Source of the DNA: Pacificibacter marinus
GTDB taxonomy: Bacteria; Pseudomonadota; Alphaproteobacteria; Rhodobacterales; Rhodobacteraceae
Reading direction: 5' to 3'
NCBI RefSeq assembly: GCF_018860505.1
Contig: NZ_JAHKPU010000030.1
Span: 62,001-126,000 of the forward strand
DNA length: 64,000 nt
A model generated the notes under the pieces. It had not been told where the DNA came from. It was given only the letters and a program-made list of their open reading frames with translations, and did no database searches. A program made the position numbers and the translations under genes. Below are positions 1 to 8,928 of this stretch, piece by piece; the stretch's first letter is position 1; each line of letters begins with the position of its first letter.

Positions 1-83
1 ACAAAGGCTAACCTTTCAACAATAATGATCTTTCACTGAATCGTCTCGCATCCTCCTAAATTGAATTTGTATCGAAGTAGCTA

Positions 84-1952
84 ATGACTGATCATATTTA
101 TAAATCTCCTCGACCCAAACCCCGTGAAACTCTTATATCCTTTCTATCACGGCTATCAGCGTCAAAAAGAGCAAGTGCGAAAGACTTTGCCTATGACATG
201 GGCGGGTCCTTCAAACGAATTCTGAACCTTGACGAGGAGGCGTTGTCCCTGCTTTGCCAGTGGGGCAATCTTTCCAACTCAGATTTGAACGAACTTCTGT
301 CGTGGACCGGTGAAGGCGTCGGTAACATCCGGATGCGGTTTCGCGGAGAGATCTTTGTCTCGCGGGCCTTGAGAAATCCAGTAATCCGAGGTTGTCCTGT
401 CTGCCTTAGGGAAGATGTTCAAACCTATGGGATAAGCCCTCTCGAAGCGATGGCAATGCGGGGCGATTGGTTGCTGCGGGAGGTGGTTATTTGTGTCAAA
501 CACGAACATCCTCTAGTGCCCCTCTGGCGGGCTGACAAGGTCACGGACCGGGACGACATCGGCGCACGCCTGATGGAAATCTTAGACGAAATTTTAAAAG
601 GTGGGTTTGACCGACCGAAAGAGAAAGCTTCGCCATATGACATATGGCTGGATGGGCGACTAGAGGACGGTCGGGATTCTACATGGTTGGTGGACCATTC
701 CCTTTATGCAGCGTCAACATTTTGCCGGCTCCTGGGTGCGGCCATGCTGGACTTAACAATAGCCGATATTTCAAATAACGCACGCAATCTACGGACTGCC
801 CAAGCGGAAGGATTCGAGATCGCAAGACAAGGAACACCACAAATTCGTGCTGCGCTAGATGCCCTTGTAGAACGAGCAACTGGAGTTCAGGATGGGCAGA
901 GAAAGGTCTTTGGTCAGCTGTTCGTAAAACTAAGCCAAGATTATCTGGAAGAAGATACTTTTGCGATATTTCGTAAGTGCTTGCGTGATTGCATCCTCGC
1001 GAACTGGCCGATTAGTCGCGGCGAAATTGTGCTTGGAGAACTCGTTCCAGAACGCCTACTGCATTCCCTGCATACAGCTGCGAAAGAAACTGGGGTAGGC
1101 TTCAAAGTTATAAATCAGTTCCTAACAGAAGCAGGTGCTTTTGAGGACGACGACCGACGGGCGCCAAGTAAAAAGACTTTCGACGCCGGGCGGTATGCTA
1201 CTCTTCTAGAAGAAATTCCGACATTGGTAGGTCCAATTGAGATGCAAACGTCCATGGGCGCAACCAGAGCAGAGTTCACTACACTTGAACGGGACGGTGT
1301 CCTTGCCCCCCGGACCCAAGTGTCAACGGTCAAATCGCCTTGGCGTTTGTCAGATGGATGCGCGCTGATTGAGGAACTTCAGTCTTTTGCAATTGGTGAA
1401 GTTATGGATGATTTACACTGGGAGAGTATCCAACAGTCCAGCAAACGAACCGGTAAGACTGTCGGCATGATTATTTCAGAAATCCGATCTAAAAATATCC
1501 AAGTCAGGCTCAAGAACAATATTCCTGGCTATCACGGAATTTGGATTCACAAGAGCGATGCGGGCAGCAGCCGCAGGTTGATGCTTGAGATGTCAGGCGA
1601 GTATACAACATCTCTTCGCGACACCATTTCGGCGTATGCTTTTGCGCGGTCAATAGGTTTAAGGGACAGAGGACTATTCAGGGCGTTCCTTGAAGAAGGG
1701 CACAGCCCGTCAATTCGAGTTCATAACCCCCGCAGCCAGTGTTCTCAGCTCCGGTTGACCGAGGACAATATTGCCACTTTCCATCGAAACTTCGTGACAT
1801 TGAATACGCTTCAGGCTGAACTGGGGTTACACCGAAATACGATCTTCAGACGCTTAAAAGCTATTGGTGTCCCACAGTTCGCATTTAATGGTAAAAAATT
1901 TGGAGCAATCTGGTCGCGCCATACGATCTCGCCATTGTTCAAAGATGTCTGA
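84..1952 (+). CDS. TniQ/TnsD-like transposon target-selection protein
   Basis: A 622-residue protein with the zinc-binding signature of the TniQ family: Cys104, Cys107, Cys137 and His140 around a conserved Trp129, followed by a leucine-rich stretch. TniQ/TnsD proteins bind a target DNA site and bring in the TnsC/TniB ATPase and TnsB/TniA transposase of Tn7- and Tn5053-like elements. The C-terminal part (about 575-600) looks like a helix-turn-helix, which fits site-specific DNA binding. At 622 residues it is closer to TnsD-size than to the short TniQ proteins. No transposase lies in the window; if present it would be to the left. The first 39 bases are open in frame 1 and end in TGA, and could be the tail of the preceding gene. 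Base composition is AT-richer than the core genes downstream, consistent with transfer. The family call is firm; the type of element is inferred. Confidence 0.8.
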   Translation: MTDHIYKSPRPKPRETLISFLSRLSASKRASAKDFAYDMGGSFKRILNLDEEALSLLCQWGNLSNSDLNELLSWTGEGVGNIRMRFRGEIFVSRALRNPVIRGCPVCLREDVQTYGISPLEAMAMRGDWLLREVVICVKHEHPLVPLWRADKVTDRDDIGARLMEILDEILKGGFDRPKEKASPYDIWLDGRLEDGRDSTWLVDHSLYAASTFCRLLGAAMLDLTIADISNNARNLRTAQAEGFEIARQGTPQIRAALDALVERATGVQDGQRKVFGQLFVKLSQDYLEEDTFAIFRKCLRDCILANWPISRGEIVLGELVPERLLHSLHTAAKETGVGFKVINQFLTEAGAFEDDDRRAPSKKTFDAGRYATLLEEIPTLVGPIEMQTSMGATRAEFTTLERDGVLAPRTQVSTVKSPWRLSDGCALIEELQSFAIGEVMDDLHWESIQQSSKRTGKTVGMIISEIRSKNIQVRLKNNIPGYHGIWIHKSDAGSSRRLMLEMSGEYTTSLRDTISAYAFARSIGLRDRGLFRAFLEEGHSPSIRVHNPRSQCSQLRLTEDNIATFHRNFVTLNTLQAELGLHRNTIFRRLKAIGVPQFAFNGKKFGAIWSRHTISPLFKDV

Positions 1953-2186
1953 CGTTTTCTAAAGTTCTCTGCGTATGGATGCAGTAGTCCCACTAATTCG
2001 GACAGTTTGCGGCTTAGCTATGATGTAATCTGGTTGGTTTCATGCTACTCTTTGAGTTAAGTCCACTTCTGATTTTGCTTTGCCGACGAACAACGTGGAG
2101 AACCCTCACCTAATTCTTATATGTAGACCGCTTCTATTCTCGATTTTTGAGATAAGAAATCAGAAGCAGTTAGGAGGGAATTCACC

Positions 2187-2243
2187 ATGAACTTAGACCT
2201 ATGTCTTGAGCTTCGGTCCCGCGAATGCAAGTCTCTCACTTAG
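2187..2243 (+). CDS. Possible 18-residue leader peptide
   Basis: An ATG at 2187 sits 8 bases after a very strong ribosome-binding site (TAGGAGGGA at 2171-2179) and opens a reading frame of 18 codons that stops at 2241-2243. The stop codon directly abuts the AGAGG that should serve as the ribosome-binding site of the following nuclease gene (TTG start at 2254). The layout suggests translational coupling or leader-peptide control of the SbcD-like gene. No codon run pointing to amino-acid attenuation is present. It could instead be chance, with the strong site left from a lost gene. Confidence 0.3.
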   Translation: MNLDLCLELRSRECKSLT

Positions 2244-2253
2244 AGGAATTCCA

Positions 2254-3489
2254 TTGATCCGTTTATTACACACCGCTGATATTCATTTAGATTCTCCATT
2301 AAGCTCCCTCGCGCTCAAGAATGAGGCGTTACGCGAAACAGTGGAAGCGGCCACGCGAGCGACCTTCTCGCGTCTGATCGATTTTGCCATCTCGGAGCAA
2401 GTGCTAGCTTTCCTGATTGCAGGAGATCTTTTTGATGGCAAGCAGCGCAGTGCCCGCACAGCTGCCTTTTTGACAGGCCAATTGGGTCGGCTCAGAGATG
2501 CGAAAATCCGTGTTTTCTACATCAAGGGCAACCATGATGCCGAAAACCCCATCACAGGGGCGATTGACCTGCCTGACAATGTCAAAGTGTTCGATGCTGG
2601 CGGCGGCAACGTGCAACTATCGGAGGATGTTTGGATACATGGCGTCAGCTTTGCAGATCGACATGCTCCGGAGAGTCTTCTTCCGAGATTTCCTAAACCT
2701 GTGTCAGGTGCCGTCAACATTGCCATGATGCACAGTTCGCTCGCCGGAACCTCAGGGCATGATGTATACGCCCCCTGTAGCGTCGCTGATATGGTTGGTA
2801 TGGGTTTCGATTATTGGGCGCTAGGTCACGTCCATAAACGGCAAGTCCATTCAAAAGCGCCATGGATCGTGATGCCTGGTATGCCGCAAGGCCGTGATAT
2901 CGGGGAAGCAGGTCCTAAATCTGCCAGTTTGCTGACGATTGAGAATGGTGAAATCACGGTTGAAGAAGTGCCTACCTCGGTCGTGGAATTTACCCAGACG
3001 TTGCTGGACGTAACAGGGGCAGACAGTGACGATACGTTGCGTAGCATCTTGCGGAATCATCTGGCGGAGGTTCAAACACAGAACACTGCTCCGACTGCCG
3101 TCTTACGTCTGACTCTTACTGGCCGCCCACCACGTTATTGGCAAATCCTGCGCGACAGAGATGTCTGGCAGGAACAGATCAATGACCTCGCGCAGATGGC
3201 CGGGGACCTTTGGATAGATAAACTTGTGTTCGATCTAGCGGCGCCTGTAGTCGAAACCGCCACGGCCAGTGCGACGGACGAGCTGGCGGCGACCATGTTG
3301 GATATCGTCACTGAGAGAGGTTTTACCTCTGTCGCACGGGCTGAGATTGACACCTTACTCCAAGACTTGCCGGTAGGCGTGCGTGCCCGGCTTATGCCGG
3401 ATGAGGTTGCTGCAGACGCTCTGTCACACCGCTTGGCGAAATCGGGGGCTTACCGCGTTCTTGCACGGATGAAGGGGGTGGAAACCTGA
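2254..3489 (+). CDS. SbcD/YhaO-like metallophosphoesterase, probable DNA nuclease
   Basis: A 411-residue protein of the calcineurin-like phosphoesterase superfamily. All metal-binding blocks are visible in order: DIH near residue 9, GDLFD, GNHD, a lone His in MMHSS, and GHVH. This is the arrangement of SbcD/Mre11 and YhaO nucleases, which cut DNA with two metal ions and work with an SMC-like ATPase partner. That partner follows immediately, the stop and start codons sharing one base (TGATG). The start chosen is TTG at 2254 because AGAGG lies 7 bases upstream and the family normally begins right at the IRLLHTADIH strand; a TTG at 2206 gives a 16-residue extension without support. The C-terminal part (from about 300) has no motif I recognise. 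Inferred role: nuclease of a two-subunit DNA repair or defence complex. Confidence 0.85.
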   Translation: MIRLLHTADIHLDSPLSSLALKNEALRETVEAATRATFSRLIDFAISEQVLAFLIAGDLFDGKQRSARTAAFLTGQLGRLRDAKIRVFYIKGNHDAENPITGAIDLPDNVKVFDAGGGNVQLSEDVWIHGVSFADRHAPESLLPRFPKPVSGAVNIAMMHSSLAGTSGHDVYAPCSVADMVGMGFDYWALGHVHKRQVHSKAPWIVMPGMPQGRDIGEAGPKSASLLTIENGEITVEEVPTSVVEFTQTLLDVTGADSDDTLRSILRNHLAEVQTQNTAPTAVLRLTLTGRPPRYWQILRDRDVWQEQINDLAQMAGDLWIDKLVFDLAAPVVETATASATDELAATMLDIVTERGFTSVARAEIDTLLQDLPVGVRARLMPDEVAADALSHRLAKSGAYRVLARMKGVET

Positions 3490-6400
3490 TGCGGATTAAA
3501 GAGCTTTCCCTTGACCGGTTCGGTCATTTCAATGACCGAAAGTTCGACTTTGGAACGTTGAGCGACAGGCCTGATTTTCATATTATTTATGGTCCAAACG
3601 AAGCGGGCAAGACCACAACAATGGAAGCGGTATTACGGCTTTTCTACGGATTTCCGAACAGGGAAGCGTTTGCATTCAAACATCAGCGCAACAACCTGCA
3701 AGTCTCAGCCAAGCTAAACATCGACGGGCAGTTGCGTGATTTTACGCGCCTTCCAAAGCGAAGCGGGGCCTTGGTGGATGCAAATGGCACAGCCCTGCCG
3801 GAGACTGCGCTGTCCGCCCATTTAGCGGGCTTGACCGAAGATGATTATCGCCAACTCCTATGTCTTGATGATGATACGATCGAACGCGGGGGCGAAGAAA
3901 TCGCACAAGCGAAGGGTGATATCGGACGATTGCTATTTTCTGCAGCGGCAGGTGTCGCGGATCTGAGCACGGTTTTGGATGGTGTCCGTGAACAGTCAGA
4001 CGGGATATGGAAGAAACGGGCGAGCAAAACCCGCATTGCGGAGCTGAAACGCGATCTTGCCGATGTAGAGAAAACTATCCGCGAGCGGGATATCTCGGCT
4101 AGCGCTTGGCGGTCCCTGAGAAAGGTGCTGTCAGAAGCGCAGGCGGCAGAGCGTATGGCTCGCGCAGCCCGTGATGCCCTGTTGATGAAAGCTTCCGAAG
4201 TTGACGCGCAGAAACGGGCGATTCCGATGATGGTTGAAGTAAACGGCCTCGAAGCCCAAATCGCTCCTTTTGCGGATTATCCGACGCGGCTGGATTTCGA
4301 TCCGGAACGACTTGTTCAATTGCGCATCGACGATGCGACAACGCGTCTGGAAGTAGAACGTCTAACGGGTGAAATCGACAAACTGTCATCGGCACGCGAT
4401 GGCATCACGCTTGACCCGAAACAGGAAAGTCTCGGCGGCAAACTGGATGCTTTGGAAGAATTGCGCATCCGTGATAGTGCGGCAGATATGGATTTGTCGC
4501 GCCGAGAAGATCAACAACGCAAGGCCGAAGAAGCCATGTCTTTCGCTGCACGCGATCTGGGTGTTCCGCCTAAAACAGACTTTAAATCCCTTGTTTTATC
4601 CCCCGTGGATATCATGCGTCTTGAAACTGCACGGGATGATCTGCGCAAAGCAGGTGATAGCGCGGTCGCAGAAGGCGAAGAGGTCGCGGCTTTGACTGAT
4701 CGCCTAAACGCGGCGCAAGGTGATTACGATGTTCTTTCGGTAAAAGGGGCTGAGACGCCGAATGTAGGTGAAATCCTGTCGCGTTTTGATGTCGACCTCT
4801 TGGCCCCAGCCTTGGCCTCGGCCCGGCAAGCGCTGACCACAGCAGCACAAAGCGCCCGTGCGCATCTGCGTGGGCTGGCCGTGGGGTCTGTTGTGTTTGA
4901 CAGCCTGCCAACCTGCCCCTCCAGCGTGATCAAAGCGCGGGACTGGGCGGAGCAGCATGCGGACCTGCGACATCAAATAATCAAAACAGCTGAGTCAAAG
5001 GCGGAGCATCGGGCGGAGCTGGCGGCGCGCGCAGCACAGGCTAAAGCGCTGACCATCAGCGGCACTCTCGTTTCCGATGCGACGACAGACGCCTTGCAAA
5101 TGGAACGGGACAGCCTCTGGCAAGTGCATGAGGTCAAGTTGACTGGCGATACAGCAAAGACTTTCGCCTCAGCCATGCACGCATTTGATGACGCACTGAA
5201 ATCCCGCGTTGCCCGCGCCAGAGATCTGGGCCAGTTGCGCCAGGTTGAGCAGGCTCGGGCAGAGGCACAGGCCCGCGCCGACCAGGCCGATACCCGTTTG
5301 AACGCGCTCCGCGACGATCTTGTCAAACTTGAGAACAGCGTGGACGCCGCGGCGTCCGGAGTAGGCCTTCCAAAGCCCATCACGCCGAGTGAGTGGCTGG
5401 ACTGGGTCGAACGCCATACCAACGCAACCGATGCAGCAGAAACGCTAATCGCCCTGCAAGAGACCCATCAACCGGTTTTGGATCGGGCGCAAAAGCTGTT
5501 GGATATGCTAAAACCGCGGTTGCCTCTCGAAGACCCAGATTTCGAGGATGCCATTGCCGCCGCGCGCATGTTGGCAAAGGAGGAACGCGAAAGATCGGCT
5601 CAGCGGACCAAAGTGCATGAGGCCTTCAAACATGCAGAAAACGACCTTGCCGAGCGCCAGGGCAAACATCAGGCCGCGATGCAGGCCAAAGCTCAGGCTA
5701 ATGGCGTATGGCAAGACTTGATACAGGATTTGCTGGGAGGTTCCATCGCATCGCACACAATGATGGCCTCGCTCGAACCTCTGCGCAACCTGCGCGAACA
5801 GGAGGAAAGGCGCGCCTCTGCGGCACAGCGTGTCGCAACCATGCAATCGGATCAACGTCGCTTCGCAGCAGAGGTTGTAACACTGGCGGCGACCCATGAG
5901 GTGACGCCGAAAGAGCCAGCAGCCACATGCTTTGAGGCCTTGCGCAGACTGTCGAGCGCAGCACAAGCAGCCCGTGAAAAACATGCTGAGGTGACCCAAT
6001 CCATTGAGGCCGCCCAAGCCAGCCTAAATTCCAATGAAAAAATGCTGGCCGGCATCGTGCAAGAAGTTGCATCCATTGCCGCGATCTTCCCGGAAAGCAC
6101 TCCGGTGGATAGCATCGACGCTATGCGCAGCGCGGCAGGGCAAGCGCAGCAAGTGATCACGGACCGCGCCGAAATCAACAAGCTGGAGCATAGGATATCA
6201 TCAGAGCTGGGTGTTGCGGATATGAATGCAGCTCGTGAGGTGTTGGAGGATTTGACGATTATCAACCTCGAAGCTGCCGGGGAAACCGTCAAATTTGATC
6301 TTGCAACCGCTGAAAACGGTCTCACCAGCGCGACCGAAGCACGTGTGACAGCGGAGCAAGGGCTTGCACAGGTGACAGGCGATGCAGACATCGCAACCTT

Positions 6401-6923
6401 GACCGAACGTAAAACCACGCTTGAATTACAGTTGGAGGAGGCAGCCCTCGAACATCTGGAACTGTCTCTGGGCCATCAGTTGGCCTCTGAGGCCATCCGG
6501 CGGTATCGTGACAGTCACCGAAACGGAATGATGACAGCAACCGAGCGGTGTTTTGCGTCGCTCACGCAGGGCGCTTATCCGAAACTAACAACCTTGCCTG
6601 ATGGGTCTGAGGAAATCTTACTCGCCGTTGATAGAGATGGCGCAACAAAGCGTGCGGCGGATATGTCCAAAGGCACTAGGTTCCAGCTCTATCTTGCGTT
6701 GCGCGCGGCTGCCCACGAGCAGCTGGTCACGCAAGGCACCTGTTTGCCGTTTTTCTGTGACGATATCTTTGAGACATTCGACGAAGAGAGGACCAGCGCG
6801 GCTTGCCGCATCATGGAGGATATTGGTCGGAAGGGGCAGGCGATTTACCTGACGCATCATCGCCATGTCGTCGAAATTGCAATGAAAGTCTGCGATACGC
6901 CACCGATACTACACGAAATATAA
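3489..6923 (+). CDS. SbcC/YhaN-like AAA ATPase with long coiled coil
   Basis: A 1,144-residue SMC/Rad50-type ATPase. The Walker A motif GPNEAGKT is at 35-42. The Walker B acidic pair (Asp1091, Asp1092, in FFCDDIF) is near the C-terminus, so the two ATPase halves are split by about 950 residues rich in Ala, Glu, Arg and Gln with heptad character, which should fold back as a coiled coil. YhaN (about 960 residues in Bacillus) is the closest type I recognise because the N-terminus has the RFGHF and GPNEAGKTT features of that group. I do not see a clear Rad50 zinc hook (CxxC). It is translationally coupled to the upstream nuclease, so the two should form a complex that loads on DNA ends or unusual structures. 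A 64-base gap separates it from the Gabija genes, which it probably shares transcription with. Confidence 0.85.
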   Translation: MRIKELSLDRFGHFNDRKFDFGTLSDRPDFHIIYGPNEAGKTTTMEAVLRLFYGFPNREAFAFKHQRNNLQVSAKLNIDGQLRDFTRLPKRSGALVDANGTALPETALSAHLAGLTEDDYRQLLCLDDDTIERGGEEIAQAKGDIGRLLFSAAAGVADLSTVLDGVREQSDGIWKKRASKTRIAELKRDLADVEKTIRERDISASAWRSLRKVLSEAQAAERMARAARDALLMKASEVDAQKRAIPMMVEVNGLEAQIAPFADYPTRLDFDPERLVQLRIDDATTRLEVERLTGEIDKLSSARDGITLDPKQESLGGKLDALEELRIRDSAADMDLSRREDQQRKAEEAMSFAARDLGVPPKTDFKSLVLSPVDIMRLETARDDLRKAGDSAVAEGEEVAALTDRLNAAQGDYDVLSVKGAETPNVGEILSRFDVDLLAPALASARQALTTAAQSARAHLRGLAVGSVVFDSLPTCPSSVIKARDWAEQHADLRHQIIKTAESKAEHRAELAARAAQAKALTISGTLVSDATTDALQMERDSLWQVHEVKLTGDTAKTFASAMHAFDDALKSRVARARDLGQLRQVEQARAEAQARADQADTRLNALRDDLVKLENSVDAAASGVGLPKPITPSEWLDWVERHTNATDAAETLIALQETHQPVLDRAQKLLDMLKPRLPLEDPDFEDAIAAARMLAKEERERSAQRTKVHEAFKHAENDLAERQGKHQAAMQAKAQANGVWQDLIQDLLGGSIASHTMMASLEPLRNLREQEERRASAAQRVATMQSDQRRFAAEVVTLAATHEVTPKEPAATCFEALRRLSSAAQAAREKHAEVTQSIEAAQASLNSNEKMLAGIVQEVASIAAIFPESTPVDSIDAMRSAAGQAQQVITDRAEINKLEHRISSELGVADMNAAREVLEDLTIINLEAAGETVKFDLATAENGLTSATEARVTAEQGLAQVTGDADIATLTERKTTLELQLEEAALEHLELSLGHQLASEAIRRYRDSHRNGMMTATERCFASLTQGAYPKLTTLPDGSEEILLAVDRDGATKRAADMSKGTRFQLYLALRAAAHEQLVTQGTCLPFFCDDIFETFDEERTSAACRIMEDIGRKGQAIYLTHHRHVVEIAMKVCDTPPILHEI

Positions 6924-6987
6924 TCAATTCTCTTGGAGGTTGTGAGCTCGAGAAAATTACGAAAAAATAGAATTTACGGGGAATTAA

Positions 6988-8928
6988 ATGCACCTAAAGA
7001 AAGTCTTTCTAAAGAATTTCCGGTCTTTTGACACTGGGGAAGTTGGGCTTCAAGAAGATCTAACGATTTTCGTCGGAGAGAATAACGGTGGCAAAAGCAA
7101 TGCGATTGATGCGATACGCCTTTTGACCCAGCCACTTGGGGGACGTCGCGAGATTTATTGCGAACCGACAGACGTGCGCTTCCAAAGCCCTAACGAAGGG
7201 TTCGAACTGGAGACCCTTTTCACTGGCCTAGACGCCGGGCAACAAGGGCGTTTGATAACAGCGGCAACCGATACCAGCATGACTGAAGCAAAGTTTGGGC
7301 TGCGGTTCAGCGGAACGATCGGAGATCGTCCTAGCCTCTGGGCTGGAAAGTTCGGTAACTCGCCAGAACCCGGATGCCACGACATGATCAAGCACGTGTA
7401 TCTACCGCCGCTTCGTGACGCAAAACGGGCCTTGGCCTCTGGCAACCCAACCCGCGTCATGATGCTGCTCAAGCACTTTGTCGATGATCTAGGTGCAGCC
7501 GACCTCGAAGAGAAACTTGCACGCCCCACTTCGCATCCAGTCCTCGACAAGGTTGATGAAGCTGTCTCGCAAGGCTTGTCAGCGCTCACAGGCGGTGTCC
7601 GTCCACAAGCGGCCTCCCTCGGTTTTGCTTCGCAAGGGAATCTGGCCGAAATTGCCCGTGATCTTCGTTTCAAGCTTGCGGATCATGGTATTCTTCCGGA
7701 AGATCTTCGTTACTCGGGACACGGTTACGCCAACCTCCTCTTCATGGCGACGATCGCGGTAGAGCTGGAGAAAGCCCATCGATCGGACTTGACCCTGTTC
7801 TTGGTCGAGGAGCCGGAGGCGCATTTGCATCCGCAGCTGCAGGCTGCTGTTCTGTCCTTCCTGAGTGAACAGGCTGCAAAGTCTCGGAAGAATAAGCCAA
7901 AGCAGGGACCAGCTGGTCAGGTGCAAATAATTGTCGCCAGTCACTCCCCGAATCTTGCGGCTTGGGTTGGTAGCAAGCATCTCGTGGTGTTTAAGTCAGT
8001 CAAAGCGGGGCTATCGACGGTCGAAACATCAGAGGGAAAAAAGTCTCAGAATGTTCCAATGCCGGAAGATTTAGACGGAGGAATAATGGAAACATATTCG
8101 GATGAAGAGGCCGACATATCGGAAGCACCGATGATCGAGGCTCTTTCTCCGTCCCCGATAGCGTTGGCAGAGCGGCGTTCGACACGTTGCATTCCGCTCG
8201 CAGGGATTATTCTTGTCGAAAAGGATCGTCGGAAGATTGATCGCTATCTGGATGTCACCAAGTCAGCGCTTCTGTTTGGCGGTCGAGTGCTGCTCGTTGA
8301 AGGCATCGCCGAAGCGCTGCTCCTTCCGGTCATTGCCAAGCATCACACGCTAAAGGATGATCCCGACAAATTGCAAAAATTCCGTTCGACCGTTTTTTTT
8401 CCGATCGATGGCGTCGATTTTCTACCATACGTTAATTTGCTGACGACACCTATGAACGGCGCGCGGATCGCTGATCGAGTGGTTGTCATGACTGACGGCG
8501 ACAAGGGTAAAGGCCAGAAAAATATCATTGAGACTGAGGTCACCGAAGACAAAGCAAATTCCTCGCTATTGCCAGGCGAGCTACGTAAGGCTGCGGTAGA
8601 CAAACTTGCAGCGAAAAATGGTGCCTCCGATTGCATTGCAGCAATATCGTCAACCTACACTTTGGAAGCGGAGTTGTTGGATGTGGGTAACGCAGAAATT
8701 CTCCGCGAGGCGTTCCTTACTCTTCATACGCGTTCTGAGAAGAAGTGGGACGCTATGGTCAAACTGCAAGGGGACGATCGCGCCAAGGAGCTTGCGAAGG
8801 TCTTCGATACTACACGCAAGGGTGAGTTTGCCCATGTCCTGGCGGATCTAATCGCCTCTAAGGACCCCCACTATCCCTTTACCGTTCCTACTTACATTAA
8901 TCGCGCGATTTTGGCGGTGGTCGAATGA
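6988..8928 (+). CDS. gajA: GajA-like OLD-family ATPase/TOPRIM endonuclease (Gabija)
   Basis: A 646-residue protein with an ABC-type ATPase followed by a TOPRIM nuclease. Walker A is GENNGGKS at 30-37, a signature-like YSGHGYANL precedes Walker B LVEEPEAHLHP (Glu274-Glu275), and the switch His lies in VASHSPN. The TOPRIM domain shows VEGIAE (Glu438) and TDGDKGKG (Asp503, Asp505), the metal ligands. OLD nucleases coupled to a UvrD-like helicase are class 2 OLD proteins, known as GajA of the Gabija anti-phage system, which cuts phage DNA when nucleotide pools fall. It overlaps the helicase gene by ATGA (8925-8928). It is longer than the reference GajA (about 580), with extra acidic, low-complexity sequence between the two domains (roughly 340-405). 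Assignment rests on domain order and gene pairing. Confidence 0.88.
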   Translation: MHLKKVFLKNFRSFDTGEVGLQEDLTIFVGENNGGKSNAIDAIRLLTQPLGGRREIYCEPTDVRFQSPNEGFELETLFTGLDAGQQGRLITAATDTSMTEAKFGLRFSGTIGDRPSLWAGKFGNSPEPGCHDMIKHVYLPPLRDAKRALASGNPTRVMMLLKHFVDDLGAADLEEKLARPTSHPVLDKVDEAVSQGLSALTGGVRPQAASLGFASQGNLAEIARDLRFKLADHGILPEDLRYSGHGYANLLFMATIAVELEKAHRSDLTLFLVEEPEAHLHPQLQAAVLSFLSEQAAKSRKNKPKQGPAGQVQIIVASHSPNLAAWVGSKHLVVFKSVKAGLSTVETSEGKKSQNVPMPEDLDGGIMETYSDEEADISEAPMIEALSPSPIALAERRSTRCIPLAGIILVEKDRRKIDRYLDVTKSALLFGGRVLLVEGIAEALLLPVIAKHHTLKDDPDKLQKFRSTVFFPIDGVDFLPYVNLLTTPMNGARIADRVVVMTDGDKGKGQKNIIETEVTEDKANSSLLPGELRKAAVDKLAAKNGASDCIAAISSTYTLEAELLDVGNAEILREAFLTLHTRSEKKWDAMVKLQGDDRAKELAKVFDTTRKGEFAHVLADLIASKDPHYPFTVPTYINRAILAVVE

